Below, one piece after another: positions 34,273 to 43,984 of a stretch of DNA of 64,000 nucleotides; the first letter of the stretch is position 1; every line of letters begins with the position of its first letter. Source of the stretch: Tolypeutes matacus (taxonomy: Eukaryota; Chordata; Mammalia; Cingulata; Chlamyphoridae); the NCBI GenBank assembly GCA_026826555.1, contig JAKSZT010004976.1, forward strand, positions 9,534,783 through 9,598,782, in the 5' to 3' direction. The notes under the pieces were generated by a model that was given only the letters and a program-made list of their open reading frames with translations, was not told where the DNA came from and did not search any database. A program made the translations under genes and the position numbers.

Positions 34273-35000
34273 AAAGGCATAGCAAAGACATATTGCCATA
34301 AAATTTTCTAAACACTCTCAGTTTTGTACTTCTCTCACGGTGGGCCATTAGCATACACTGTCTTCTACTTTGTATGAACTCAGCTTATCTGCTCATCCAG
34401 AACCCAGGCTAGGTTCGAAAGATGAGTCCCTCTAACAGAGCTTGCTTTACTTCCATCCTCTCTGCCCTCAGCTTTGCATTTTCTGAAAATGACCAGACTC
34501 TGTAGGGAATCTACTCTGTGCTGTCAATCCAAGTTTTCCAAGCAGGTTTCCAGTCTTCACTTTTTTGAACTTTTTCCTATGATTAGTTGCTCTGAAAAAG
34601 GACCTCAGAGTAAGTTTGGCCTGTTTGGGTTCTCTTTTTCAGGTAATTTAAGTGACCAGGCAGGATTATTTTAAAACCAGTTGAGCCCAGTGGCATTTTG
34701 ATCTGGAAAACACTGCTGAGGCCATAATTCTGAAGGACCCAGAGACAGGTTTATCATTCTAAGGATGGACTCAGATTTTGCCTCTGATATGCTTTAGCCT
34801 TTATAACTAAGAATCCATCCTTATGAGTTCCCTAGGGTCTGGACTAACCTTATCCCACATTGATAGGAATTTAAGGATTCCTAGGCCAGGTCTCATCCAT
34901 TTAGCATTAAGCCACTTGGTTGATGTTCCTATTTACATTGTATACAAGTCCCGTATTTGGACTTTATACTGTTCTCCAACTAAATTCTTTAAACAACACT
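34273..35000. other. Unique sequence, no gene recognised
   Basis: I see no exon, repeat or RNA gene here. Short frames have no domain signals. Confidence 0.45.
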
Positions 35001-35014
35001 CCATTAAAAGTTTT

Positions 35015-35127
35015 CTTTTTGTTTTTTTGTTTTTGTTTTGTTTTTTTTTAGGAGGTACCAGGGATTGAACCCAAGACCTTGTACATGGGAAGCAGACACT
35101 CAACCACTGAGCTATACCTGCCCCCCA
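35015..35127 (-). mobile_element. tRNA-derived SINE
   Basis: On the minus strand it reads GGGGGGCAGGTATAGCTCAGTGGTTGAG (box A TAGCTCAGTGG) and CTTGGGTTCAATCCCTGG (box B GGTTCAATCCC), ending in CCTAAAAAAAAAC. Target-site duplications CCATTAAAAGTTTT lie at 35001-35014 and 35128-35141. Its 5' half differs from the DAS type, so it is a second SINE lineage. Confidence 0.93.
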
Positions 35128-35159
35128 CCATTAAAAGTTTTTAAATAAGTAATTCCCGA

Positions 35160-35365
35160 ATTTAAATCCTTCATCTAGAAATTGTGTGACTTTGGACATG
35201 TAACTAACCTTCTTTGATCCTTAATTTGTTTAACCTAAAAGAGTGAATACACTACTTTACCCCTGGATTTGGGGGAGGATATAACAAGTTTGTATATGCA
35301 AGAATTTGCAGAGTGCCTAGCATGTAGTACCAGTTTAATAAATGGTAGCTGCTATTATTATTATT
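35160..35365 (+). repeat. MIR SINE
   Basis: TTGTGTGACTTTGGACATGTAACTAACC, then TTAATTTGTTTAACC and GAGTGCCTAGCATGTAGTACCAGTTTAATAAATGGTAGCTGCTATTATTA match MIR across its length. Confidence 0.85.
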
Positions 35366-35693
35366 ACTTTTATTTTTGTACTATTACTGGTTGTAGCAGT
35401 AGTACTCCTGAGGGGATGGAAGTTCTATGCACTTAGTCATTCCAGAAACAGGAGTCTTGCCTCTGAGCCAAGCCCTGTCCAGTTGCTAACTAGTTGGCAG
35501 TTCATATTCAAGCCCTAAATATAATACCAACAAAATGTTCTCTAAAGGAAATGTTGCAAAATTGAACTGCTTTTTTGTGGTCTTGTTTTAAAATTCTGAG
35601 CAGGTAGTCCCTTTATCCACAAGAAGAGAAATGGGAATTAATTTATGGTTCTGAAGGAAAGGAAGAATTTAGTTTTAATAAAAAGCACTTCAG

Positions 35694-36607
35694 AGGAGAT
35701 CCGGGCAAGATGGCATCGGTTTAAGTGTGGACTCATCATCTCTCTTGCAAAATTCAGCTGAGGGGGTAAAGATCCTGCCCGAATGAGCTGTTTGGGGAAC
35801 CCACAGAGCAGGAGGCTTCAGGGCATCGATCTGGAGAGAGCTGGACAAAGAGATAAACTGCTCAAGTTGGTGCTGGAGTTGGAAGGTATATGTCCAGGAG
35901 ACTTGAATCTCTGGGCTGTTCATGTGCCATCTGGGCCCTGAGCCTTAGTGGAGTTACAACGCTTACTCTCCAGTTCTTTGGACTCACCCAGGATAGCTGA
36001 TGGGGAGGTGAAGTGGACTACCACCACACCAAGGACCCGCAAGTGAGAGAGTCCCATCCATCAGCCATATGAGATCGAAGGTCCCTCTCAATTAGAGGTG
36101 GAGTGGGCATTACCATCCCAGAATCCTCAGTATTGGGGACTAAAATGTGGACTAGAGTGGACTTACTGTTATTCTACTTTAGACTTATTGTGATTCTAGC
36201 TATGGAAGAACTTTTATCATTGATGTGGAGATAGTGGCCACTGGAGGTGCTGAAGTCAGGGAGAGGGAAAAAGAGGTGTAATATGGGGGCATTTTCAGGA
36301 CTTGGAATTGACCTGGATGACATTGCGGTGACAGATACAGGCCATTATATATCCTGCCATAGCCTACAGAATTGAGTGGGAAAGAATGTAAACTACAGTG
36401 TAAAATATAGTCCATGCTTAGTGGCAATGCTCCAAAATGTGTTCAAAAATTGCAACCAATGTACCCCACTAATGAAAGAAGTTGTTAATGTGTGGAAAAG
36501 TGGGAGGTGTGGGGAGTGGGGCATATGAGAATCCCTTATATTTTTTTATGTAATAATTTGTGTAATCTAAGTATCTTTTAAAAATAAATAAAAAAATATA
36601 TATTTTT
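35694..36607 (+). mobile_element. L1-like composite non-autonomous element, copy 3, with 5' terminus
   Basis: It starts AGGAGATCCGGGCAAGATGGC, which matches the TTCCGGGAAGATGAC 5' terminus of the minus-strand L1 ending at 18285. It then aligns with copies 1 and 2 in the middle (GTGGACTAGAGTGGACTTA; TTGTGATTCTAGCTATGGAAGAA; GACATTGCGGTGACAGATACAGGCCATT). The end is L1 3' UTR-like: ACAGTGTAAAATATAGTCCATGC, GGGAGGTGTGGGGAGTGGGGC, GAGAATCCC, and TTTGTGTAATCTAAGTATCTTTTAAAAATAAATAAA. Target-site duplications AAAAAG(C/T)AC(T/A)TCAG are at 35680-35693 and 38731-38744, the latter now beyond the TM7SF3 retrocopy. It has no ORF. It is more diverged from copies 1 and 2 than they are from each other. Confidence 0.75.
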
Positions 36608-36619
36608 AAAAAGTACATC

Positions 36620-36880
36620 GGGGAGGCCGCGGGCGGCGGCGGGAAGAGGGAGCTGCGCGGCCAGGGCTCGCCGCCCGCTCGCCTGGGACGCCCGGGGGCC
36701 TGGCAGGTGCGCCATGGCGCAGGGCACGAGCCCCCCGGGGTAGCGCGGGCCAGGCTGCGGGGCCCCCGCGCGCCCCCCGGGCCTCGCCGACCGCCGCGGC
36801 CGCCATGGGGCGCCTGTGGCTGCTGGTGCTGGCCGTGCTGGCGTGGCGAGGTGCGGCGCGGGCCGCCGCCGTCGGGAACG
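36620..36880 (+). promoter_or_regulatory. CpG-rich 5' UTR and start of the retrocopy
   Basis: From 36620 to about 36880 the DNA switches from AT-rich repeat to very GC-rich sequence with many CpGs (GGCCGCGGGCGGCGGCGGG, CCGACCGCCGCGGCCGCC). It derives from the parental transcript's first exon, so it carries parental 5' UTR rather than the upstream promoter. CpG-rich transcribed sequence copied this way can act as a start site, but no promoter element such as a TATA box is visible. Confidence 0.6.
36714..36743 (+). other. Upstream ORF of nine codons in the retrocopy 5' UTR
   Basis: GCGCCATGG at 36714 is a good Kozak context. It opens a nine-codon frame ending in TAG at 36741-36743, which is 61 nt before the main ATG at 36805. 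If the retrocopy were transcribed from its own 5' end, this uORF could lower translation of the main frame, with re-initiation possible. Whether the parental gene has it was not checked. Confidence 0.5.
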
Positions 36881-38358
36881 CCAGCGCAGGTCTTCTTGAA
36901 TTTTCTTTGGGGAAATTTAAATACTTCAAGCTCAACAGGCCCTTTCCAGAGAGAGCCGTTTTGCATCATATTTCGAACAATGTGACTTTTCTTATTTTCC
37001 AAATACACTCACAGTATCAGAATACAACTGTTTCTTTTTCTAAGGCTCTCCTTCCCAGTAACTCAGGAGCAGGCACCGACAAAGGACTGGTTTTCATTCT
37101 TAGACCAGAGCAGAGTGTTTGTACTTGGTACTTGGAGACTTCAGATGCTGAACCTGTCCAAGCTGCGGCTGTTTTACTGTCCTACTCAGAAAAAGATCCT
37201 CTCCCTGGAGGCTGTAATTTGGAGTTTGATTTAGATATCGATCCCAACATTTATCTGGAGTATAATTTCTTTGAAACGATGATCAAATTTGCCCCAGCAA
37301 ACCTGGGCTCTGCGAGAGGTGCAGACCCTCCGCCGTGTGACGTTGGGACAGGCCAGGACTTGAGGTGGAGGCTGCAGTATGATGTCTATCAGTATTTTCT
37401 GCCCGAGAATGACCTCACTGAGACGGTCTTGCTGACGCACCTGCAGAGGATGGCAGAGGTGCCGCAGGTGAAGTCCAGTGCTGTCAAGGTGGCCACTCTG
37501 ACAGCTAATGATAAGACCAGCCTGTACTTCTCCTCCCTGCGGGGACAAGGTGTCATCTACAACGTCATCGTCCGGGACCCGTTGCTGAACACGTCTGCTG
37601 CCTACGTGCCCGCTCACACCTTCGCCTGCAGCTTCAAGGCCGTGGAGGGCGACTGTTCTTCCCTGGGAAGAGTATCTACCAAAGTGTTCTTCACTTTTTT
37701 TGCCCTGCTTGGTCTCTTTGTTTGTTTCTTCGGACACAGATTCTGGAAAACAGAATTATTCTTCATAGGCTTTATCTTCTTGGGAGTCTTCTCTTATATA
37801 CTGGTTACAAGACTGACACCTATTGAGTACGATGGAAACCTGAAGGTTTTTCGTGATGATGGTGTTTTCTGGGTGGCCTTCTCTTGTATAGCTGTTATCA
37901 TTCCAGTCGTTTTCATGGGCTGCCTAAGAATACTGAACATACTGACTTGTGGAATCATTGGCTCCTATTTGCTGGTTTTGGCCATTGACAGTTTCGTGTA
38001 CACAAGCCTTTCCTACATCACTTTGAATGTACTCAAGAGAACACTCAGCACAGATTTCCACAGAGCTTTCACAAATGTGCCTTTTCAAACTAGTGACTTC
38101 ATTATCCTGGCAGTATGGGGGATGTTGGCTGTAAGTGGAATTACATTACAGATTCGAAGAGAAAGAGGTCGGCCAGTTTTCCCTCCCCACCCGTACAAGT
38201 TGTGGAAGCGAGAGCGTGAGCGCAGAGTAACCAACATCCTGGACCCTAGCTACCACGTCCCTCCGCTGAGAGAGAGGCTCCACGGCCACCTAACCCAGAT
38301 CAGAGGGCTCTTCCAGAAAAAACAGCCGGCTGGAGAAAGAACTCCCCTGCTCCTGTAG
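36805..38358 (+). CDS. TM7SF3: TM7SF3 retrogene, 517 codons, intact, lacking one membrane block
   Basis: The product is recognisable as transmembrane 7 superfamily member 3, a multi-pass membrane protein reported to act in cellular stress and protein homeostasis. Residues 1-21 form a signal peptide. A long luminal/extracellular N-terminal region follows, with candidate N-glycosylation sites at N25-A-S, N59-V-T, N73-T-T and N262-T-S and a conserved CNLEFDLDIDPNIYLEYNFFE block near 137. Hydrophobic segments lie at about 294-311, 317-335, 354-374, 380-400 and 432-450. The cytoplasmic tail ends ERTPLLL, which contains an acidic dileucine (ExxxLL) sorting motif. The human protein, from memory, is 570 residues with seven spans. 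Here about 50 residues are missing at YDG/NLKVF (344), removing about two spans while keeping the frame and tail orientation. The start at 36805 has a strong Kozak (GCCGCCATGG). No stop or frameshift is present. Expression is unknown, so it may be a functional retrogene or simply a young pseudogene. Confidence 0.9.
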   Translation: MGRLWLLVLAVLAWRGAARAAAVGNASAGLLEFSLGKFKYFKLNRPFPERAVLHHISNNVTFLIFQIHSQYQNTTVSFSKALLPSNSGAGTDKGLVFILRPEQSVCTWYLETSDAEPVQAAAVLLSYSEKDPLPGGCNLEFDLDIDPNIYLEYNFFETMIKFAPANLGSARGADPPPCDVGTGQDLRWRLQYDVYQYFLPENDLTETVLLTHLQRMAEVPQVKSSAVKVATLTANDKTSLYFSSLRGQGVIYNVIVRDPLLNTSAAYVPAHTFACSFKAVEGDCSSLGRVSTKVFFTFFALLGLFVCFFGHRFWKTELFFIGFIFLGVFSYILVTRLTPIEYDGNLKVFRDDGVFWVAFSCIAVIIPVVFMGCLRILNILTCGIIGSYLLVLAIDSFVYTSLSYITLNVLKRTLSTDFHRAFTNVPFQTSDFIILAVWGMLAVSGITLQIRRERGRPVFPPHPYKLWKRERERRVTNILDPSYHVPPLRERLHGHLTQIRGLFQKKQPAGERTPLLL

Positions 38359-38680
38359 ACGATAGAGGACTCGCCCAGCGGGTCTCGGGACAGCTGTGCT
38401 CGTTCTGCTGCGCCAGCTGTGCCCGTGCTTTGCAGTAATCCCTGGCGCAGGTCTGATGGAAGGCGGGCTTCTGTGCCTGTGCTTTGCACAGGGCCATGGC
38501 CTCTACTGCCGCCGGGTAAGGGCATGCCAGGGAGATTGTACGTGTGAGAGAGAGAAGCAGGAAGTTGAGGGTCGGAAGTTTTCCCTTATTTCCAAATACT
38601 TGAGAAATTACCTTTTGGTTTACAAATATATGATCAACTTATTCTATTAAATAGATTTTTAAAAATATTGAACAAAAAAC

Positions 38681-38735
38681 ATTAAACATAATATTATGAA
38701 TCTCCTGCAAAAAAAAAAAAAAAAAAAAAAAAAAA
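38681..38735 (+). terminator. ATTAAA polyadenylation signal and poly(A) tract of the retrocopy
   Basis: ATTAAA at 38681-38686 lies 23 nt before a 27-base A run (38709-38735), the expected spacing. The last five A bases can also be counted in the target-site duplication. The tract is almost pure A, which argues for a fairly recent insertion. Confidence 0.9.
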
Positions 38736-38742
38736 GTACATC

Positions 38743-39465
38743 AGAACAAGGCTCATAACACAAACCCCAGACCACATTTTGCACTCATAACTATTTTTAA
38801 TACCTATTGAGTTCTACAGGGTTGCTAAAGGGATCCTCCCATTCTCCATTTCTTCTCTTCCCATGTGGCTGGACTTTGATACATATTATTCTCACCATAT
38901 CCAATAGTTTAAGATAAAAGAGCCAATTGAAATCATGTGGAATTCCATTATAATATTGTTTTGGTCATACATCCTTTGAATACTCATCCTCAAATCATAT
39001 CCCTCCTAAACATAACAGCTTGATGTTTGTTTGTTTTTTTAACGCTATATCACTTGGCTCAACTATATCACTTGGTTAATCAATAGTACAGAGTCTGTTC
39101 TTTTTGCCACCTCTCCTATTCCCATTTCCCATCTTTTAGAATTATTTCACCAACTTAAATGAGTCAATGTGGCTTATTCACTATAGCCGTGGATTCTTGA
39201 TGTAGAAAGGGAAACCTATTTCTCTGAATTGCATTTCCACCTGCTTTCTCCAGTGGGGGGAAATGCTTTTAGATATGTGTGGATACCCAAGAAACATTCT
39301 AGTTGACTCAAGTTCATTAATTGTGTGATCTATTGCTGAGGGCGTGTAAATTGGCACATTTCTATAGCTATCTAGCAATGACTGTCAAGAGCCTTAAAAT
39401 GTTCATCCTTTCTGAACCAATAAGCAATCTAGACTGAGAGATGTGGATCAAAATTTATGCCAAAC
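38743..39465. other. Unique sequence, no gene recognised
   Basis: AT-rich flank of the retrocopy. No exon or named repeat was recognised. Confidence 0.45.
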
Positions 39466-39560
39466 TTATTGTTGTTACCCCCAGAACCTTGAATTGTGCC
39501 TGGAATAAAGTGGGTGCTCCATAAATAGTTGCTGAAGAAATGAATGAGTAAAAGATGTTC
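39466..39560 (+). repeat. L2 3' end fragment
   Basis: CCCCCAGAACCTTGAATTGTGCCTGGAATAAAGTGGGTGCTCCATAAATAGTTGCTGAAGAAATGAATGAG is the L2 3' terminus, slightly diverged. Confidence 0.85.
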
Positions 39561-39761
39561 ATTGTCCATACTATTTATAACATCAAAATATCAGAATTCG
39601 TAAAATCTCCAACAGTAGGCAACAGTTAAGTGCATCATGATAACAATCACACAGTGCACTATTATGCAGATGTTAATGTTAGGCCTATGAAAAAGTCCTC
39701 TAGCTGGGAAATGCTTATTGTAGAATTAAGTGAAAAATCAAGACTCAAAATCATATGTATA

Positions 39762-39851
39762 TGTTTGTATGTATTGTGTGAATTTTTATTTTTACCCATA
39801 ATAAAAAAATAAAAATAAAAAAAAATAAAGGATAAGATCTGGGAAAAAAAA
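39762..39851 (+). mobile_element. Severely 5'-truncated composite element tail, copy 4
   Basis: The insert begins TGTTTGTATGTATTGTGTGAATTTTTATTTTTACCCATAATAAAA, matching the extreme 3' end of composite copy 1 (about 1081-1126). Two A-rich tracts follow, separated by GGATAAGATCTGGG. Target-site duplications AAAATCATATGTATA at 39747-39761 and 39852-39866 are identical. The host sequence resumes in register (CATATGTATAGTATGACATC). The unit is only 90 bp. Confidence 0.8.
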
Positions 39852-40159
39852 AAAATCATATGTATAGTATGACATCATTAATGTAAAAATATACAAAGGT
39901 TGACTCATCTCCCTATCCCAACCCCATATGCTGGGATTAGTCCTCAATGACAGAAACAAAGCAACAACAAATATATATATATTAAAGCGGAAAAAATCAA
40001 GGCAGAAAAAGCCTCCCTGCTTAGTGATCCAAGCCATTTAGCAAGACCCACCAGGTGAAATAACTTGACTATGTCTTACTCCTCAGGTTTCTTCCTGTGC
40101 AGCAATGACCAAAGCAACCCCTGGCTTGTTTATACCAACTGTGATCAAAGTTGATTGGT

Positions 40160-40335
40160 GAATGATAATAGCTAATATTTATTGAGTTACTTTACTATGG
40201 GCCGACTGCTCTTTTAAGTATGTTTTACATCTTTTAATTCTCACAGTCTTCACAACTATTCCCATTCCCATTCACCATCAAGGAAACCAAGAGGCTAGAT
40301 AATTTGCCTAATCAGGATTAGAGCCCAGAGAGTCT
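40160..40335 (-). repeat. MIR SINE
   Basis: ATAATAGCTAATATTTATTGAGTTAC, then AAGTATGTTTTACATCTTTTAATTCTCACAG and AAGGAAACCAAGAGGCTAGATAATTTGCC are the MIR landmarks in this order. Confidence 0.85.
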
Positions 40336-43300
40336 GAACTGAGAGTCATCACCTTTAAAGATTGTACTAAACTGCCTCTAAAGTCTGTGAGCTCAGTAAA
40401 ATCTTTTTTTACTTGGAACCCAAGTCCATTCCCCTTGTGAGCTCATCTTTTACCCACTGAGCAAACCACTCTCAAATTCCTTCCATCTTCCCCCAGATGG
40501 AGATTTCAGAAACACATGCAGCCTTTTCCCTAATTATTGCTTACTTCAATTGCATGTGGAATTTCTCTTTGTAATATCACTGTCCTAAGGGGGGGGGGCA
40601 TAATTGGGGCAAAAAGGAGTTGTGCCAGCACCAGTTTCACACTAGCTGGATCTGCTTCATTTGGTTGAACTCCAAAATGAGTTCTTGACTCACTATTCTC
40701 GTTTCAAAAATGCAAATATTCTTCCATCTCTTTCTTATCTCTTTCTTCCGATGTGCCACTTTTAAAACATATCATCTCTATATCATTTCTAGTACCATCA
40801 CACACAGAACACTTCCAAACACACTAAACACAATTCAACCTACCAATTACATTTTATATGTTCATTCCTAACCAAATATATCACCTATCTCCCATTCAAT
40901 AGATTTCATGTCTAATCATTACTACCCAAATCTATGGGGGGAAAATATTATCAGTGTTATCCCTGGGGGTGGACTTATGAATAATTTTTACTTAAAAATT
41001 ATCCCCAAGTCTAAGAAGTGATATTTTAAATAAACAAATGGTTGAGTTTAAAATGAGAGATTCTCTTTTATTTCAGAAATGGTGTGCTCATAAATGGTAG
41101 TAAAATGAGCCAATAAGTGAATAATATCACATTTTTCAACACCTCAATAGCTTTATCTGTTTCTTTAGGAAGTTCTCTACTGCCTATTTCTACATAAGCT
41201 GACATGAGCCAATGAGCCTATAGGTCATAAAATCATCCACTTACATACAGTTCACATGATCCAATGGTAATACAATTAACAGATCTACAAGGTGAAAAGC
41301 AGTTTATCATGAATAATTCACAAATTTTATTTGGGCCAAAACTTTTGCGGCGACACCCAAGCTGCTATCTTGTAAATATAATAACTTTCTTGGAGAAAAA
41401 AAAAATCATTCAAACTCATTGCAAAGAATATACAATGTCTGAAATAGACACAGATTATTTTCTTGCATACAAAGCAGTCTTGTGTTTTTCTTGAGAAAAT
41501 AATTGGCATATTAAAATTACAGCCATGACTCACTTTGACTGATCATGCATGAACCAAGTGAATGTGGATGCATTCTGGCTTCATTAAGGAAATGTTTATT
41601 GCAAGAACTCTAGCGTGTAGAAGCAAAAGCCCTTACTCTCCTTTCATATGACTAAGTGCCTTGAACAAATGCTTATCTTTATATAGGGAAAGTATTCACA
41701 AGGCATTGACTATACTTCCTCAGTTAAGTACCATGCATGGTGGTCCATGATGTGGCCAATATAATGGCCTATCAGGTCCAATTATGCCAAAGAATTCAAC
41801 AGACCAAATGACAAACTATATAAATACATGAGTTAGCCATGAGATAATGAACCAGTGAGTCACCAAGAAAGGTTGCTCAAGAGTGGTTTCCATCTGGTAC
41901 CTTAAGGAAAGCCAGGAACATCAGCCCTGAGCAATGGAAGGGCGGGAGGGGGGTTGGCTCTGCTTTGCTTGCCATCTGCAGATTAAATCCCAGAAGAGTT
42001 GGAAAAGTCTCTCCACTTTTCAGCTTTATACATCCCGAGAGTCACCTTTAATTAACAACAGCAGCAGCAAAAGTTACACACCCTCAACTGGCAAACCCAT
42101 CTAGCTAATGCCCTTTCTTCTCACTTCCACTGCCAAGTTTCCAAGAAGAGCATTCCTGTTGGACAGTTAGGTTCATTTCATGTAGTCATTTTCGTGCTGC
42201 ATCAAGTCAAGCCAACCAAAATAAAAAATTCACTGTTTCATATTGCCAGGTAATACTAAGGCATATGCTAGACATAGCTCAATATTACTCCATCTCAGTC
42301 CTTTACTCCAATCTTAATCCCAAATCCAAGTATAAGGACCTTTATTTTACTCATTTCCAGATTGCTGAAATGATTTACATGTTTGTGAAATTTTATGGTT
42401 TAGAAATAAAGATGTAACCGAGCTGAGAATAAGAATCCATACTGTGAACTCTCTCTCCCAACACTCCCATGATCTAAAGATACCAAATCAAATAAGGTTG
42501 GCATAACCAGGAAGTCTCTAAAAATAACTCAGAGAAGCTTCAAATGGGAAAGGGAATACATATCATTAATAAGCAGCCAAAATTTATTAGCTGAAATTAA
42601 ATGCGGATGCCTGCTATAATTTGAAAAGAGAGGCAGACCATTCAAGATTCACACGAATGCTCAGAGAATGAGCAGACATGGCACGTGAAGGCCATTTCTG
42701 AGATGAGCAAGTGAGGTAAACACATGATTCCACATTACCTACTTGCCAGGCACTAGTTAATTCCAACCCAGCTCTAAACTTTACCCCAATCCCTAAACCG
42801 AATCTTTGCCATCTCCAGCTCTTAGGCAACACAATCCAAACCTTGACATGACTCCAAGGGACAATGATTAGGAAAAGCTTAAGGGCTGGTGAGGGGAAGA
42901 AGACTTTCCACGGGAGGATATTTCAAAGCATTAACGGATGCTCCATCTCCTGACCAACGTGGTGTAGCTGCAGATTCTCCCCCACTTGCCTGCTGTACTG
43001 TAGGGCATAGGTTACTAGCTAACGAGAGTGTGCAAGGCAGAGGGATAAGAAAGCATGGGAAGGAGAAGTGGGCAAAGGGAACTCTACACCTTGGTGTTGG
43101 GGAATCTGATTGTGGAAGAGAAGCTCTGTTCCGCTTCCTGCCTGGACCATCTGGGGACTGCACCATTGCTTTGCTCCCCATTCCATCTTCCTCAGGGAGG
43201 GTGTTAGAGAAACGGCAGCGTGACACACCACCATCTGCTCCCCCCAGCTTCCTGTGAATCCGAGTGGTATGCCGGATGGCTCGGCAACTTATCATGATAC

Positions 43301-43984
43301 CAAACCTGGTAGGACAGAGAGAGAGACAGAGAGAAAGAGAAAGAGGGCAAGCTGGTGTGTCAGCTCCTGGGATCACACAGTTAAGCAACAAAATATGTAT
43401 TATTGCATCAAAAGATAATGTTGCATACGCATTGATAGAAATAGGGGGAAATAGTTATAGCTCCAAGAAATAGTTATAGCTCCAAGACTGAGTACAGCCA
43501 GGAACAGGAGTGAGAGAACACCCTGCCTCAGAAAGGCATTTGCACCATCCATCAACCACAAGAAGAGCACATCAGCCAACAAGTAGTAGACACAGGTCCA
43601 GCCCCTACTGATGCCTAATTTTGTATTGGAGCCATCTAGGCAGCCGGAGCTTTGAAGTCTGGTCTGTGCCTGGGACACAAATGTAAATGAACTTCAACTG
43701 ACTTGAGCTATCACTAGATTGGTCAGGGACAAAATCCGGAATAGATAAAGTCGAACTGTACCTAGGGAGATGGGGTGCAAGGTCATAAATGATTTCAGTT
43801 ACAAAATCAAAGAACATTATGGGCAAGGCACACTTGGCTTTGAGACTGTAAATTTCATACCCACTATGTTGATTTTTTTTTATAACAAAAGCTAAAAGTT
43901 GAATTGTTTGTTTCTTAGACTTATTACAACGTCCCCAGGTTAAAAAAAAATTATATGGATGCATGTCAAAAACAGCCATGTCAC
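40336..43984. other. Long unique stretch, no gene recognised
   Basis: Apart from minor low-complexity runs I can name no repeat or exon in these 3.6 kb. Opposed frames at 42879-43391 (minus, 170 codons) and 42889-43257 (plus, 122 codons) occupy the same somewhat GC-richer segment. Neither shows a domain, signal peptide or family resemblance, and such mirrored pairs are usual by chance. Confidence 0.45.

Larger units (their letters stand above)
36608..38742 (+). mobile_element. TM7SF3: Processed TM7SF3 retrocopy, whole insertion with target-site duplications
   Basis: This insertion consists of a GC-rich 5' UTR (36620-36804), an uninterrupted coding region (36805-38358), a 3' UTR (38359-38708) with ATTAAA at 38681-38686, and a poly(A) tract at 38709-38735. 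Identical 12-bp duplications AAAAAGTACATC lie at 36608-36619 and 38731-38742. The insertion point reads TTTT/AAAAAG on the + strand, the L1 endonuclease preference. Introns are absent, as expected for a reverse-transcribed mRNA. It landed exactly in the 3' target-site duplication of composite element copy 3. Confidence 0.96.

Noticed and set aside
36469..37008. 179-codon minus-strand frame and a 109-codon companion opposite the retrocopy start
   Set aside because: They are antisense shadows of the GC-rich TM7SF3 5' region: Pro/Arg/Ala-rich composition and no family resemblance.
37231..37737. 168-codon minus-strand frame inside the retrogene
   Set aside because: It is antisense to the recognised TM7SF3 frame and has no independent domain.
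42879..43391. Possible gene from opposing 170- and 122-codon frames
   Set aside because: The frames are mirrored on both strands of the same segment, have no signal peptide or domain and no splice or promoter evidence.
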